The translations under genes were made by a program, and so were the position numbers. Of a stretch of DNA of 64,000 nucleotides, positions 26,906-37,050 are shown piece by piece. The DNA lies in the NCBI GenBank assembly GCA_903848645.1, contig CAINGU010000005.1:62001-126000 (forward strand). Direction: 5' to 3'. The first letter of the stretch is position 1; every line of letters starts with the position of its first letter. The DNA comes from an uncultured cyanobacterium (GTDB lineage: Bacteria > Cyanobacteriota > Cyanobacteriia > Cyanobacteriales > Nostocaceae). Below the pieces are notes generated by a model. The model saw only the letters and a program-made list of their open reading frames with translations. It had not been told where the DNA came from and ran no database searches.

Positions 26906-27841
26906 ATGAGAATTTTAGTGACGGGTGGTGCTGGATTTATTGGTTCTCATCTGATTGACCGACTCATGAATGATGGACATGAAGTCATTTGTTTGGATAA
27001 TTTCTATACAGGAAAGAAGCATAATCTCCTTAAATGGCTAGATCATCATAATTTTGAAATGATCCGTCACGACATCACCGAACCAATTCGGTTAGAAGTG
27101 GATCAAGTTTATCATCTGGCTTGTCCGGCTTCTCCAGTCCATTACCAGTATAACCCGATTAAAACTGTTAAAACTAACGTTATTGGCACACTCAATATGT
27201 TGGGTTTGGCTAAACGGGTTAAAGCTAGATTTTTATTAGCTTCCACCAGCGAAGTCTACGGAGATCCAGAAGTTCATCCCCAAACCGAAGAGTATCGAGG
27301 CTGCGTCAATCCCATTGGGATTCGGTCATGTTATGACGAAGGCAAAAGAATGGCGGAAACCCTAGCATTTGACTATCACAGAGAGAATAACGTTGAGATT
27401 CGAGTTGCCAGAATATTCAACACCTATGGACCAAGAATGCTGGAAAATGATGGTCGCGTAGTTAGCAATTTTGTCGCGCAAGCATTACAAGGTATTCCTT
27501 TAACTGTTTACGGTGAAGGTCAACAAACCCGGAGTTTTTGCTACGTTTCTGACTTAGTAGATGGACTAATGCGATTAATGAATGGTGAACATACAGGCCC
27601 CATAAATCTGGGTAATCCTGATGAATACACTATTCTAGAACTAGCTCAGGCAGTGCAAAATTTAATCAACCCAGATGCACAGATTAAATTTGAACCCCTA
27701 CCGGCTGATGATCCTCGTCGTCGTCGTCCCGATATTACCAAGGCGAAAACTTTGTTAAATTGGGAACCAACTATTCCTTTACAAGCAGGGTTGAAACTGA
27801 TGATCGAAGATTTCCGTCAACGTGTTAAAAATAACAATTAA
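26906..27841 (+). CDS. UDP-glucuronate decarboxylase (UDP-xylose synthase), SDR family
   Basis: The 311-residue extended short-chain dehydrogenase has the NAD loop [12 protein letters not shown], the catalytic STSEVYGDP and Tyr-x3-Lys ([11 protein letters not shown]). The block [16 protein letters not shown] is characteristic of UXS-type decarboxylases. It would turn UDP-glucuronate into UDP-xylose. The next gene, 59 bases downstream on the same strand, makes UDP-glucuronate from UDP-glucose, so the two form a nucleotide-sugar pathway feeding exopolysaccharide or glycan synthesis. Confidence 0.9.
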   Translation: MRILVTGGAGFIGSHLIDRLMNDGHEVICLDNFYTGKKHNLLKWLDHHNFEMIRHDITEPIRLEVDQVYHLACPASPVHYQYNPIKTVKTNVIGTLNMLGLAKRVKARFLLASTSEVYGDPEVHPQTEEYRGCVNPIGIRSCYDEGKRMAETLAFDYHRENNVEIRVARIFNTYGPRMLENDGRVVSNFVAQALQGIPLTVYGEGQQTRSFCYVSDLVDGLMRLMNGEHTGPINLGNPDEYTILELAQAVQNLINPDAQIKFEPLPADDPRRRRPDITKAKTLLNWEPTIPLQAGLKLMIEDFRQRVKNNN

Positions 27842-27900
27842 TTAGTTGTTTATTTATTTATCACCAATCATTTAACTGTAAAAAAACGAGGGGTTAAAAA

Positions 27901-29292
27901 ATGCGTGTTTGCGTAATTGGTACTGGTTATGTTGGCTTGGTTACGGGTGCTTGTTTGGCTCACATTGGCCATGATGTAATTTGCATAGATAATAACGAAG
28001 AAAAAGTAAAATTAATGAAGTCTGGGCAGTCGCCAATTTTTGAGCCAGGACTCTCAGAAATTATGCAGTCTGCCATCAATGGTGGCAAGATTCAATTTTC
28101 TAGTGATCTCGCTGCTGGTGTGACTCACGGAGAAATTCTATTTATTGCTGTAGGAACGCCCCCTTTACCCAATGGTGAAAGCGACACCCGTTATGTAGAA
28201 GCTGTAGCTCGTGGCATTGGGGAAAACCTCAGTGGTGGTTATAAGGTCATTGTTAACAAATCTACCGTCCCCATTGGTTCTGGTGACTGGGTAAGAATGA
28301 TTGTTTTAGACGGGATTGCGGAACGTCAAAAAACATTGCTGGCATCTGGTGATACAGCCAGTGATGAAAAATTATCGGAGATTGCTCACCAGTTTGATGT
28401 AGTTAGTAATCCAGAGTTTCTACGGGAAGGTTCAGCAGTTTATGATACCTTTAATCCTGATCGGATTGTCTTAGGTGGTAATAGTCAACAAGCCACCGGC
28501 ATGATGAAAGAATTATATGCCCCCATTGTAGAACGCAAATTTGCGGCTGATCAGTCTTTACCTCCTGTTCCAGTCCTAGTTACAGACTTAAGTTCCGCAG
28601 AAATGATCAAATATGCGGCTAACGCCTTTTTAGCCACCAAGATTAGTTTTATTAATGAAGTTGCCAATATTTGCGATCGCGTTGGTGCGGATGTTACCCA
28701 GGTAGCAAAAGGCATCGGTTTAGATTCCCGCATTGGTAAAAAATTCTTACAAGCTGGGATTGGCTGGGGTGGTTCATGCTTCCCTAAAGATGTTTCCGCT
28801 CTCATTCACACCGCTGATGATTATGGCTATGAAGCCCAACTGATGAAAGCCGCTGTCAGTGTCAATGAACGCCAACGCTTAATTGCCCTAGAAAAACTTC
28901 AACAGGCTCTGAAAATCCTCAAAGGTAAAACTGTGGGATTACTTGGTTTAACCTTTAAACCAGATACCGACGATTTACGGGACGCACCCGCACTGATATT
29001 GATTGAACAACTCAACCGACTGGGAGCTAAAGTCAAGGCTTATGACCCCATTATTTCCCAAACAGGAATGCGTCATGGTCTTTCTGGTGTATTAGTAGAA
29101 ACTGATGCTGAAAGACTAGCGGATGGCTGTGATGCTTTGGTACTTGTCACAGAGTGGGAACAGTTCAGCACTTTGGACTATGGAAAAATGGCAAAATTGA
29201 TGCTCCACCCCGTCATGATTGATGGTCGTAATTTCCTTGACCCCCAAACAATGATCAGGGCTGGATTCCAATATGTGGGCGTGGGAAGGTAA
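27901..29292 (+). CDS. ugd: UDP-glucose 6-dehydrogenase
   Basis: The 463-residue enzyme oxidises UDP-glucose to UDP-glucuronate with two NAD. VIGTGYVGLVTGACLA is the nucleotide loop and FIAVGTPP a conserved strand. NPEFLREGSA and the GWGGSCFPKD catalytic Cys motif are followed by LLGLTFKPDTDDLRDAP in the C-terminal UDP-binding domain. Length is normal. It sits directly behind the UXS-type gene in a probable operon, closed by a strong hairpin at 29348. A HIP1 site is at about 28672. Confidence 0.97.
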   Translation: MRVCVIGTGYVGLVTGACLAHIGHDVICIDNNEEKVKLMKSGQSPIFEPGLSEIMQSAINGGKIQFSSDLAAGVTHGEILFIAVGTPPLPNGESDTRYVEAVARGIGENLSGGYKVIVNKSTVPIGSGDWVRMIVLDGIAERQKTLLASGDTASDEKLSEIAHQFDVVSNPEFLREGSAVYDTFNPDRIVLGGNSQQATGMMKELYAPIVERKFAADQSLPPVPVLVTDLSSAEMIKYAANAFLATKISFINEVANICDRVGADVTQVAKGIGLDSRIGKKFLQAGIGWGGSCFPKDVSALIHTADDYGYEAQLMKAAVSVNERQRLIALEKLQQALKILKGKTVGLLGLTFKPDTDDLRDAPALILIEQLNRLGAKVKAYDPIISQTGMRHGLSGVLVETDAERLADGCDALVLVTEWEQFSTLDYGKMAKLMLHPVMIDGRNFLDPQTMIRAGFQYVGVGR

Positions 29293-29347
29293 AAAATTAA
29301 AAATTAAAAAACAGAAATTGTATAAGTTTTTTAATTCTTAATTAAAT

Positions 29348-29384
29348 CGCCGCCCAGAGTCAACTAGGCGGCGTTAATTTTTTG
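29348..29384 (+). terminator. Rho-independent terminator after ugd
   Basis: Stem CGCCGCC (29348-29354) / GGCGGCG (29367-29373) with a 12-base loop, followed by TTAATTTTTT. It lies 55 bases beyond ugd and just before the stop codon of the convergent DUF2993 gene. Confidence 0.85.
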
Positions 29385-29395
29385 GCAACTTTTTT

Positions 29396-30196
29396 TCAAT
29401 TTCCAGAGCTGCGAGGAATTCTTTCTATTTCTGCATACCCGCTAAAAATCAATCTTTGACCTTCTGTTTCTAAACGATTTAGTCGCATTTTTACCCCATC
29501 TAAGTCAAAGCGATCTAAATCAACCATATTATCCAAAATTTCTACCAATGCCAGACTTAAAGTCTGGGAAATTTCTCTTTGTGCTTCTGGAACTCCCTCA
29601 AGTTCAATCTTCGGTTCTTTGAAAGAAACCCGCCTTCTTCTTTCAATCCCGATCCCAATTGTCATACTTAGGGGTATGAGTTGTCCGTTGTTTAAATCGG
29701 CTTTAGCTACCAAATGTAAGCGATTTTCAGGTAATAGCTTAACCTGAACTTCAGTAAAGGAAACTGGTTCACCTTCAGATATTGCCATCAAAGTGGGTTC
29801 AGAAAGGTTCAGCAGGCGCTTTTTCACCAGTTCCGACTCAAAAGCCCGATTAATGCCTACTTCTGATAAAATTACCTGCGCTACGGCTTGGGTGGGTTGT
29901 TTGAGAGTCAGTTTGCCACTTAAAACCGAGCCGAAGTCAATGGCGACTGCATCGGTTTCAAAGGACATTTCCTCAACTGCAAAGTCTTTACGAATTACTA
30001 AGCCGCGACCGTTCATTTGAAAGCTATCAATGCTGCCTTGCAACAGTTTGCTGGAGGGATAGCAGCGCACAAAGACTTCTACCGACTCGCTCATGCTAAA
30101 CAGGTGGCGAATCGTTTGGCTGGCGACTGTGTTGAGCATTCGCTCTCCCCAATCGGTACTTTTGGGATCTGTTAAACCAGTAAGTCCGCCGAACAT
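29396..30196 (-). CDS. DUF2993 (LmeA-like) protein
   Basis: The 266-residue protein shows the pattern of cyanobacterial DUF2993 proteins: ASQTIRHLFSMSESVEVFVRCYPSSKLLQGSIDSF, then FEVEEM-type strands and LTLKQPTQAVAQVILSEVGINRAF. DUF2993 includes the mycobacterial LmeA phospholipid-binding proteins, which have a lipid-transfer-like beta fold. Here there is no clear signal peptide. Role and partner are unknown; it is convergent with ugd and not obviously in an operon. Confidence 0.8.
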   Translation of the reverse strand: MFGGLTGLTDPKSTDWGERMLNTVASQTIRHLFSMSESVEVFVRCYPSSKLLQGSIDSFQMNGRGLVIRKDFAVEEMSFETDAVAIDFGSVLSGKLTLKQPTQAVAQVILSEVGINRAFESELVKKRLLNLSEPTLMAISEGEPVSFTEVQVKLLPENRLHLVAKADLNNGQLIPLSMTIGIGIERRRRVSFKEPKIELEGVPEAQREISQTLSLALVEILDNMVDLDRFDLDGVKMRLNRLETEGQRLIFSGYAEIERIPRSSGN

Positions 30197-30690
30197 TAGG
30201 TTTTAATCTCTAGAAGTTCTTTATATTTTTGTAACAAATTGTGAACAATTGTGCAAGCGATCCCCTGATTTAATATGCTGATGACTTAGAACAGGATAAC
30301 TGATGGTTTATTGATATTTGGGGACTGGGGACTGGGGACTGGGTAATTTTCTTCTTTCTCCTGACTCCTTCTTCAAAGTGCTTATAGTCTAAGTTTATCT
30401 CAGTATGTAAAGTTTTGTTAGGCTGTTCAACGCTTTACTCCCTAGAGGTAGATGACAGTGAGAACCAAACTTATATAGTACAAAATTATTATATAAGTTT
30501 TTGGCTGTCACCTATCACAGAGAACAGTTTAAAATCCGCGTAGTTTTTCTGGTAGAAACAATCAACAATTGTTCTATCTTGACTAATTAATTTGGAAAAT
30601 TTAGGATATACTTTCTTTTCAAGCATCATGCAGTTAGTTAAGACGCATATTTTTGTGACTTTTAATTGAGTTTTCACTCCTTTTTTACCT
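30197..30690. other. Long spacer upstream of copper chaperone gene: STRR and AT-rich inverted repeat
   Basis: 494 bases with no credible gene. A GGGGACTG array of three units lies at 30319-30343. An 11-base perfect inverted repeat, AAACTTATATA (30467-30477) / TATATAAGTTT (30490-30500), loop 12, lies 190 bases upstream of the HMA gene and is followed by TTGG. It could be a weak terminator or an operator; nothing decides. Confidence 0.5.
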
Positions 30691-30885
30691 ATGACAATTA
30701 AACTCACTGTTCCGGGAATGGCTTGTTCTGCTTGTGCTAATAATATTACCAATGCAGTTAAAGCTGTTGATGCTAATGCTATTGTGGAAGCTGATACCAA
30801 AACCAAGTTTGTCAATGTAGAAACTCAAGCTTCAGAAACTGCTATTAAAGAAGCTTTGATTGCTGCTGGTTATCCTCCTGCTTAA
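30691..30885 (+). CDS. Copper chaperone, Atx1/CopZ-like HMA protein
   Basis: The 64-residue protein is a single ferredoxin-like heavy-metal-associated domain: MTIKLTVPGMACSACANNI with the CxxC copper site, ending in EALIAAGYPPA. Cyanobacterial Atx1 delivers Cu(I) from the importer CtaA to the thylakoid ATPase PacS for plastocyanin and cytochrome oxidase. The length and MTI.LTVP start match that group. No ATPase gene is adjacent; the only other copper gene in the window is the copA pseudogene at 3974. The CCCCGA palindrome follows directly after its stop. Confidence 0.9.
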   Translation: MTIKLTVPGMACSACANNITNAVKAVDANAIVEADTKTKFVNVETQASETAIKEALIAAGYPPA

Positions 30886-30891
30886 AATCAA

Positions 30892-30920
30892 ATCCCCGAT
30901 TTCTTTGAGAAGTCGGGGAT
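30892..30920. repeat. Dispersed palindrome, CCCCGACTTCTT family (copy 2)
   Basis: ATCCCCGATTTCTTTGAGAA then GTCGGGGAT, with one mismatch in the stem. It lies 7 bases behind the copper chaperone stop codon, where it can serve as a terminator, and is followed by CTTGTTATTT. Confidence 0.8.
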
Positions 30921-30958
30921 CTTGTTATTTCGGCTGAATATGATGGGAAATTTGGAAA

Positions 30959-31744
30959 TTATTTCTCCTTTATATTTATATTCTGTCTAATTTCTTCAAC
31001 ACTTAATTTTAAAACTTGTGCAATTTGTTCTATAGTTAACCCCAATCCTATCAAACCGGGAACGGCTTCTAATTTAGCTTTAAGTTCCCCTTCTTCTTTT
31101 GCTTCTTGATAAAATCGGGTTTGTTTTAACTCACTTAATCCAAACATGGCTTCTATTTCCTCCCTATTCATTCTAGGAAACTTGTAAATTAAAATCGTCT
31201 CGATGATTTGCAATACTTGTTGCTGTTGAAGTTGAGAATCTATCTCTTGTTTAGTTCTATTGATTAATTCTCTAGCTTGAGTAATTGCCTTATCGTCCTT
31301 AGCGATGATTAGTTTTATTGTAGCAATACCAATGGGTAAAGATGTTGTTTCTCCTAATTCATCGAGATAAATAACTCTAACCCGCTGACTGGTGAAGAAT
31401 TCTTGATAATGTTGAATATCTCTTGTATCTATGCTGCGCGTTGGATAGATAACTACAGCATTCCAATGATTTTTGGGTTTGTTTTGGCGAATGTAAAGAA
31501 ATATTTCGACAAAGAGTCTATCGTAGAGATCCTCATCTGATTGAAATTGGACTTCTAAAAAGTAAATAGGGTTATCTATACTTTGATTAGGTAAGAAAAC
31601 TCCATCTATTCTGAAGGCTGTTTGTTTGACTTCAACTGATGAAAATTGATAACTTTCGGCTAATTGGGGAGAGTTACCAATGAGTTCAAAAAATATGCTG
31701 GGTATTTCTTGAAACAAACGGTAAAATATGCTATCTGTTTTCAT
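30959..31744 (-). CDS. DUF2887 / Rpn-type PD-(D/E)XK nuclease family protein
   Basis: The 261-residue protein starts MKTDSIFYRLFQEIPSIFFE, a typical DUF2887 opening. It has the nuclease-fold elements FRIDGVFLP (Asp) and YFLEVQFQ (Glu-x-Gln), followed by YDRLFVEIFLYIRQN. The C-terminus holds LKQTRFYQEAKEEGELKAKL and a helix-turn-helix-like EQIAQVLKLSVEEIRQNI. These genes are very numerous in filamentous cyanobacteria and are often called putative transposases, although an endonuclease-like role is what the fold suggests. It is distantly related to the Rpn gene at 851. No terminal repeats flank it. Confidence 0.85.
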   Translation of the reverse strand: MKTDSIFYRLFQEIPSIFFELIGNSPQLAESYQFSSVEVKQTAFRIDGVFLPNQSIDNPIYFLEVQFQSDEDLYDRLFVEIFLYIRQNKPKNHWNAVVIYPTRSIDTRDIQHYQEFFTSQRVRVIYLDELGETTSLPIGIATIKLIIAKDDKAITQARELINRTKQEIDSQLQQQQVLQIIETILIYKFPRMNREEIEAMFGLSELKQTRFYQEAKEEGELKAKLEAVPGLIGLGLTIEQIAQVLKLSVEEIRQNINIKEK

Positions 31745-31987
31745 TTTGAAAATTTATTTTAGATGCAATTAATCAATCAGATCTATAGATTGTTTTCCAT
31801 AATCTAGCCTTTTTATATAAGTTGTAAATTGACTATTTTTCGATATTGGATAGTATTTGTGCAAATTGCGTCACAATATGTTAGAATTATAGCAAAATAT
31901 GACAACTATTCAAAGTTAATTTGACATAATTTTGTCTTTTGTCAAGTTGAAGCCTAAAATCTACATTTTTTTGGAGTTTTCGAGTTT

Positions 31988-34621
31988 ATGACAACCTCAC
32001 AGGAGAGGATTATCCCGACGGATTTGCGAGGTGAAATGTCGCGGTCTTATCTAGAATACGCCATGAGCGTCATTGTAGGTCGGGCGCTGCCAGATGCTAG
32101 GGATGGTCTTAAACCTGTGCATCGTCGCATCCTCTATGCCATGCACGAACTGGGTTTACTACATGATCGCCCCTTTAGAAAATGCGCCCGTGTAGTCGGG
32201 GAAGTATTGGGTAAATATCACCCCCACGGTGACACGGCAGTGTATGATGCCTTGGTGCGGATGGCGCAGGATTTCTCCATGCGATCGCCTCTCATCAGTG
32301 GACATGGTAACTTTGGTTCAGTAGACAATGATCCGCCGGCGGCAATGCGGTACACTGAGTGTCGTCTGCACGCCTTAACCAGTGTGGCTCTCCTCCAAGA
32401 TATTGAAGCCGAAACCGTAGATTTTGCCGATAACTTCGATGGTTCGCAACAAGAACCCACAGTTTTACCCTCTCGCATTCCCCAACTGCTGTTAAATGGT
32501 TCTTCGGGAATTGCAGTGGGAATGGCTACAAATATTCCTCCGCATAACTTGGGAGAATTAATTGATGGATTAGTGGCACTAATTCACAATCCTGAAATAA
32601 CTGATATGCAGTTAATGCAGTATATTCACGGTCCCGATTTCCCTACCGGGGCGCAGATTTTGGGAGTTAGTGGCATTAAAGAAGCTTACAGCACTGGACG
32701 CGGTTCAATTACCATGCGGGGTGTGGCTAATATTGAAACCCTTACCCAACGCAACCGTCCAGAACGGGAAGCAATTATTATTACCGAATTGCCTTACCAA
32801 ACCAACAAAGCGGCATTAATTGAAAAAATTGCCGAGTTGGTGAATGATAAACGCATTGATGGCATTTCCGATATCCGGGACGAGAGCGATCGCGACGGCA
32901 TGAGAATCGTCATAGAATTAAAACGAGATGCCTATCCCCGCGTTGTTTTAAACAACCTTTATAAACAAACCCCTTTACAGTCTAATTTTGGGGCGAATAT
33001 GTTGGCATTAGTCAACAGTGAACCTCAAACCCTCAACCTCAAACGTTTCCTCAGCGTCTTTCTAGATTTCCGCATTCTCTCCATTGAACGCCGGACTCGC
33101 TATGAACTACGGAAAGCCCAGGAACGAGATCACTTATTGCAAGGATTATTAATTGCCCTGTCACGATTAGATGCAATTATTGTTTTAATTCGTCATGCAC
33201 CAGACGCACCCACAGCCAAAGGTGAGTTAATCACCACTTACGGACTTTCGGAAGTGCAAGCAGACGCAATTTTGCAAATGCAACTCCGCCGATTAACAGC
33301 ACTAGAAGCCGATAAAATTCGCCTCGAACATGACGATTTACAAGTTAAAATTACCGACTTAGAGGATATTTTAGCTAGACGGGAACGGGTGCTAGAAATT
33401 ATTGAAACCGAAATCAGTCAAATCAAAACCAGCTTTGCCACACCCCGGAGAACAGTAATTACTCATGGGGAAGGAGACATAGATGATATTGATTTAATTG
33501 CCAATGAAAAAGCAATCATTCTGGTGACAGAACAAGGTTACATCAAACGGATGCCCGTCAATACCTTTGAATCTCAAAGCCGCGCTACCAGAGGCAAAGC
33601 GGGTGCGAAAGTTAAAGATGATGATACCATTGAGCATTTCTTGACCTGCTGCGACCATGATAGTATCTTATTCTTTAGCGATCGCGGAGTCGTCTACTGC
33701 CTAAGAGCATATCAGATTCCTGTCAGTTCTCGCACCAGTCGAGGGACACCGATTGTGCAAATGTTGCCCATTCCCAAAGAAGAGAAAATCACCTCCATTG
33801 TCCCCGTAGACGAATTTAGCAGCGAAGAATATCTCGTCATGCTCACCAAAGGCGGTAACATCAAAAAAACTGTCCTAGAAGCATTTAGCCACATTCGCGC
33901 CAACGGATTAATTGCCATATCCTTAGAAGAAGGCGACCAACTGCGCTGGGTCAGAAGAGCTAGAGTAGAAGACAGCATCATTATCGGTTCACGTCAAGGT
34001 ATGGCCATTCACTTCCGCTGTACCCATGATCAACTGCGTCCCCTGGGTAGAGCCACTCGTGGTGTAAAATCCATGAAACTCAAGAATAAAGACGAACTCA
34101 TAGGCATGGACATCCTGCCAGCAGCCGTTCTCGATACCTTGGATACCGTCATAGAAGCGGAAATCGAAGAAATCGAAGAAACCGCAGAAATTGAAGAAAT
34201 TGTAGAAACCGCAGAAATTGCCGAAATCGAAAATACTGAAGAAATCGTAGAAGTCACCAACACCAACAGTATTGGACCTTGGGTATTAGTGATTACTATG
34301 GGCGGTTATGGCAAACGCGTTCCCGTTTCTCAATTCCGACTGCAAAACCGCGCCGGACAAGGTTTAATGGCTACCAAATTCAAAAACCGCAAAACCAAAG
34401 ACAAATTAGCCACCTTGCGAATTGTTAACAGCGACGAAGAAATCATGATGGCTACCAATCGCGGTATCATTATTCGCCAAGCCGTTAATGCCATTTCTAT
34501 CCAATCAAGATCAGCCACCGGAGTTAGAGTGCAACGTCTAGACGAAGATGATGCCATCACCGGAGTAGCAATTGTTCCCCCCGACACAGGTGATAATGGC
34601 GAACTAGAAGAAGCAGAATAG
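31988..34621 (+). CDS. gyrA: DNA gyrase subunit A with acidic insertion
   Basis: The 877-residue type II topoisomerase subunit carries out DNA cleavage and passage with GyrB. The catalytic Tyr is Y122 in [10 protein letters not shown]. The quinolone region reads GDTAVYDAL (Thr83, Asp87). The C-terminal beta-pinwheel has a degenerate GyrA box ([10 protein letters not shown]) near residue 530. Near residues 721-758 there is a Glu/Ile-rich tandem stretch ([14 protein letters not shown]..., DNA 34150-34262) between two pinwheel blades that I do not know from other gyrases. Several HIP1 sites are inside. A ParC-like paralogue is the alternative, but the pinwheel and box favour GyrA. Confidence 0.94.
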   Translation: MTTSQERIIPTDLRGEMSRSYLEYAMSVIVGRALPDARDGLKPVHRRILYAMHELGLLHDRPFRKCARVVGEVLGKYHPHGDTAVYDALVRMAQDFSMRSPLISGHGNFGSVDNDPPAAMRYTECRLHALTSVALLQDIEAETVDFADNFDGSQQEPTVLPSRIPQLLLNGSSGIAVGMATNIPPHNLGELIDGLVALIHNPEITDMQLMQYIHGPDFPTGAQILGVSGIKEAYSTGRGSITMRGVANIETLTQRNRPEREAIIITELPYQTNKAALIEKIAELVNDKRIDGISDIRDESDRDGMRIVIELKRDAYPRVVLNNLYKQTPLQSNFGANMLALVNSEPQTLNLKRFLSVFLDFRILSIERRTRYELRKAQERDHLLQGLLIALSRLDAIIVLIRHAPDAPTAKGELITTYGLSEVQADAILQMQLRRLTALEADKIRLEHDDLQVKITDLEDILARRERVLEIIETEISQIKTSFATPRRTVITHGEGDIDDIDLIANEKAIILVTEQGYIKRMPVNTFESQSRATRGKAGAKVKDDDTIEHFLTCCDHDSILFFSDRGVVYCLRAYQIPVSSRTSRGTPIVQMLPIPKEEKITSIVPVDEFSSEEYLVMLTKGGNIKKTVLEAFSHIRANGLIAISLEEGDQLRWVRRARVEDSIIIGSRQGMAIHFRCTHDQLRPLGRATRGVKSMKLKNKDELIGMDILPAAVLDTLDTVIEAEIEEIEETAEIEEIVETAEIAEIENTEEIVEVTNTNSIGPWVLVITMGGYGKRVPVSQFRLQNRAGQGLMATKFKNRKTKDKLATLRIVNSDEEIMMATNRGIIIRQAVNAISIQSRSATGVRVQRLDEDDAITGVAIVPPDTGDNGELEEAE

Positions 34622-34632
34622 ACAATTAACAA

Positions 34633-34662
34633 GATCCCGGACTTCTTAGAGAAGTCGGGGAT
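34633..34662 (+). terminator. Palindrome behind gyrA, CCCCGACTTCTT family (copy 3)
   Basis: GATCCCGGACTTCTTAGAGA then AGTCGGGGAT, 12 bases past the gyrA stop and 35 bases before lnt. As a strong stem it could end or attenuate gyrA transcription, although no long T-run follows. Confidence 0.6.
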
Positions 34663-34696
34663 ATAAATTCCTTTAGGTAGTTTAGGACACAAGGAG

Positions 34697-36259
34697 ATGA
34701 TCAAACTCGGACACCAAAAGATTTCCAAAACCATCATATATTATACCTTATCCTTCATCAGTGGCATATTCATGGGAACAACTGTCGCCCCTATTGGTGG
34801 ATGGTTCTTAGCCTGGATTGCCCTTGTTCCTCTGTGGATATTAGTTATTAACTATACATCTAAAACCGATCCCCCTGCCCCCCGCCCCCTGCCCCTTGCC
34901 TTGATTTGGGGTATCGGTTATCACGGAGTTGCCTTGTCATGGATTAGAGGGATTCATCCTATGGATTGGTTGGGTGTTCCCTGGTTGCCTAGTTTAACTA
35001 TTACCCTCCTTTGTTGGGCATTTATTAGCCTCTGGGGGGGAATCTTAGTCTCTGTTTGGGCGGCTTTAATGCTGCGTCTAGATAGGGGAAACCCCTGGTT
35101 GCGTGTTATAATTGGTACAGCCCTTTGGTGTGGCTTAGAAAGCCTCTGGAGTGCTGGTCCTCTGTGGTGGAGTTCTCTGGCTTACACTCAATCACCGCAA
35201 AATCTGGTAATTTTACATTTAGGACAGCTTTCAGGACCAAATACTGTGACTGCGGTAATTGTGGCGTTTAATGGGTTAATTGCGGAATATCTCACCCTAA
35301 GACGCAGAGGCACAAAGGAGGGAGAAATCGCTATTTATTTAGCTTTTTCTCTGTTTATTATGGCTCATTTAATTGGCTTTTTTCTCTATAGTCAACCACT
35401 GGTAGAAAAATCGAATACAGCGATAAAGATTGGTGTTATTCAAGGTAATATTCCTAATAAAATTAAGGTTCTTCCTGAAGGTTTGCGGCGGGCGATGACA
35501 GGTTACACTGAAGGATATTTGAATTTAACTAATCAAGATGTGGAAGCTGTTCTTATCCCAGAAGCTGCTATACCTATTTTTTCCCGTTCTTTATCCCAAA
35601 CTCCTTTATTAGCTGCTATTCAAGCCAAAGGTGTAACAGCTTGGATAGGTGCATTTGGTGAACAAGGAACTAGTTATACAAATAGTTTATTTACTGTTCT
35701 TAGTCATGGAGAAATCACTAGCCGTTATGATAAATCTAAACTTGTGCCATTGGGAGAATATATTCCTTTTGAAAATATTTTAGGGGGAATTATTCAACGT
35801 TTATCACCACTAGAAGCACATCAAGTTCCGGGTAAAGCCAAGCAAATTTTTGATACTCCTTTCGGAAGAGTAATTGTTGGTATTTGTTATGAATCAGCTT
35901 TTGCGGAAAATTTCCGTTATCAAGCTTCTATGGGGGGGAAATTTATTCTCAGTTCTTCTAATGATGCCCATTATACGGCAGCAATGGCAGATCAACATCA
36001 TGCCCAGGATATCATGCGGGCAATTGAAACCGATAGATGGGCTGTGAGGGCAACAAATACAGGCTATTCCGCATTTGTTAATCCTCACGGGCAAACTCTA
36101 TGGAAATCGGCTTATAATACCTATCAAACCTACGCAGAAACTATTTATCCTCGACAAACTAAAACCTTATATGTGCGGTGGGGTGATTGGTTGATGCCTT
36201 TATTATTAACTTTATCTGCTGTTACATGGTTTATTCACGGGAATCATGCCAATGTTTAA
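34697..36259 (+). CDS. lnt: Apolipoprotein N-acyltransferase
   Basis: The 520-residue integral membrane enzyme adds the third acyl chain to lipoproteins. About six N-terminal transmembrane helices precede a nitrilase-fold domain with the Glu-Lys-Cys triad: VLIPEAAIPIF, YDKSKLVPLGEYIPF and VGICYESAF. ATG 34697 is directly preceded by AAGGAG with no spacer, so this Shine-Dalgarno is badly placed. M26 (FMGTTVAPIGG) would cut the first helix, so I keep 34697. The loop TSKTDPPAPRPLPLALIWG is Pro-rich and derives from repeat-like C-rich DNA. The 3' end overlaps the convergent TspO-like gene by 29 bases. Confidence 0.94.
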   Translation: MIKLGHQKISKTIIYYTLSFISGIFMGTTVAPIGGWFLAWIALVPLWILVINYTSKTDPPAPRPLPLALIWGIGYHGVALSWIRGIHPMDWLGVPWLPSLTITLLCWAFISLWGGILVSVWAALMLRLDRGNPWLRVIIGTALWCGLESLWSAGPLWWSSLAYTQSPQNLVILHLGQLSGPNTVTAVIVAFNGLIAEYLTLRRRGTKEGEIAIYLAFSLFIMAHLIGFFLYSQPLVEKSNTAIKIGVIQGNIPNKIKVLPEGLRRAMTGYTEGYLNLTNQDVEAVLIPEAAIPIFSRSLSQTPLLAAIQAKGVTAWIGAFGEQGTSYTNSLFTVLSHGEITSRYDKSKLVPLGEYIPFENILGGIIQRLSPLEAHQVPGKAKQIFDTPFGRVIVGICYESAFAENFRYQASMGGKFILSSSNDAHYTAAMADQHHAQDIMRAIETDRWAVRATNTGYSAFVNPHGQTLWKSAYNTYQTYAETIYPRQTKTLYVRWGDWLMPLLLTLSAVTWFIHGNHANV

Positions 36260-37013
36260 TTATTGCCACCCAGATGGGAGTAAATCCCAAAAATATCGCT
36301 AGATTACGCAATAAATCAATATTACTGTGTTTAATAGCGATCGCTATTAATGCCCAAAATGTAACACCAGCATAAGCAATATCTTTGTACCTGAAGACAA
36401 TGACAGCCGCAATGATTGTTGCTATCACCAACATAATTATAGTCCATACCTGACTATTAATCCCCCAAGCATTCCAACCATAAAAATATAGCGCACAAGC
36501 CACATTTACCACAGTTGCGACACTAATCCAAGCTAAATAAATACTAACAGGAATATGTAAACATAACTTTCTCCTGTTAGATACACGCTTTTTCCCAATC
36601 CCTAAAATATGATAAGTAACCATCAGCGGTACTAAAATACCGAACATAGCCACGACAGAAAAAGCAAAAAGTCTCAAGAGAAATAAATACACCCAAATAC
36701 TTTGAAAAACAGCAGCAATAACTAACAGATATCCTATTTTGCGTAAATCCGCGTCCTGTTTTTGTTGGGGGAGAACTTGATAAATTGCTAAAACAAATAA
36801 TCCTAAATAAATGAGTCCCCAGACGACAAAAGCATAGTTAGCAGGGATAATCAATACATCCTTAAATACAGTGTTAGAAATTGCCCCTATACTTAGTCCA
36901 TTGAGGGGAAAAATATTTGATGAGACATTCACCACAAAAGCAACAACAATAGTAACTAAAGTTGCCAGTTGTCTGATAGAATCTTGGTAATTGTTAGAGG
37001 TAGATTGCTGCAT
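36231..37013 (-). CDS. Tryptophan-rich sensory protein / TspO-MBR-like membrane protein
   Basis: The 260-residue, largely hydrophobic protein has about seven predicted helices. The pattern ANYAFVVWGLIYLGLFVLAIYQ with later YLAWISVATVVN and GWNAW matches the long TspO/MBR-like proteins of cyanobacteria, annotated as tryptophan-rich sensory proteins. Classical TspO is about 160 residues with five helices, so this is a longer relative. TspO binds porphyrins or lipids; the ligand here is unknown. It converges on lnt with a 29-base overlap of the coding ends. Confidence 0.75.
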   Translation of the reverse strand: MQQSTSNNYQDSIRQLATLVTIVVAFVVNVSSNIFPLNGLSIGAISNTVFKDVLIIPANYAFVVWGLIYLGLFVLAIYQVLPQQKQDADLRKIGYLLVIAAVFQSIWVYLFLLRLFAFSVVAMFGILVPLMVTYHILGIGKKRVSNRRKLCLHIPVSIYLAWISVATVVNVACALYFYGWNAWGINSQVWTIIMLVIATIIAAVIVFRYKDIAYAGVTFWALIAIAIKHSNIDLLRNLAIFLGFTPIWVAIIKHWHDSRE

Positions 37014-37050
37014 AGATTAGATGAATTATGCATTGACATAAATATAGCAG

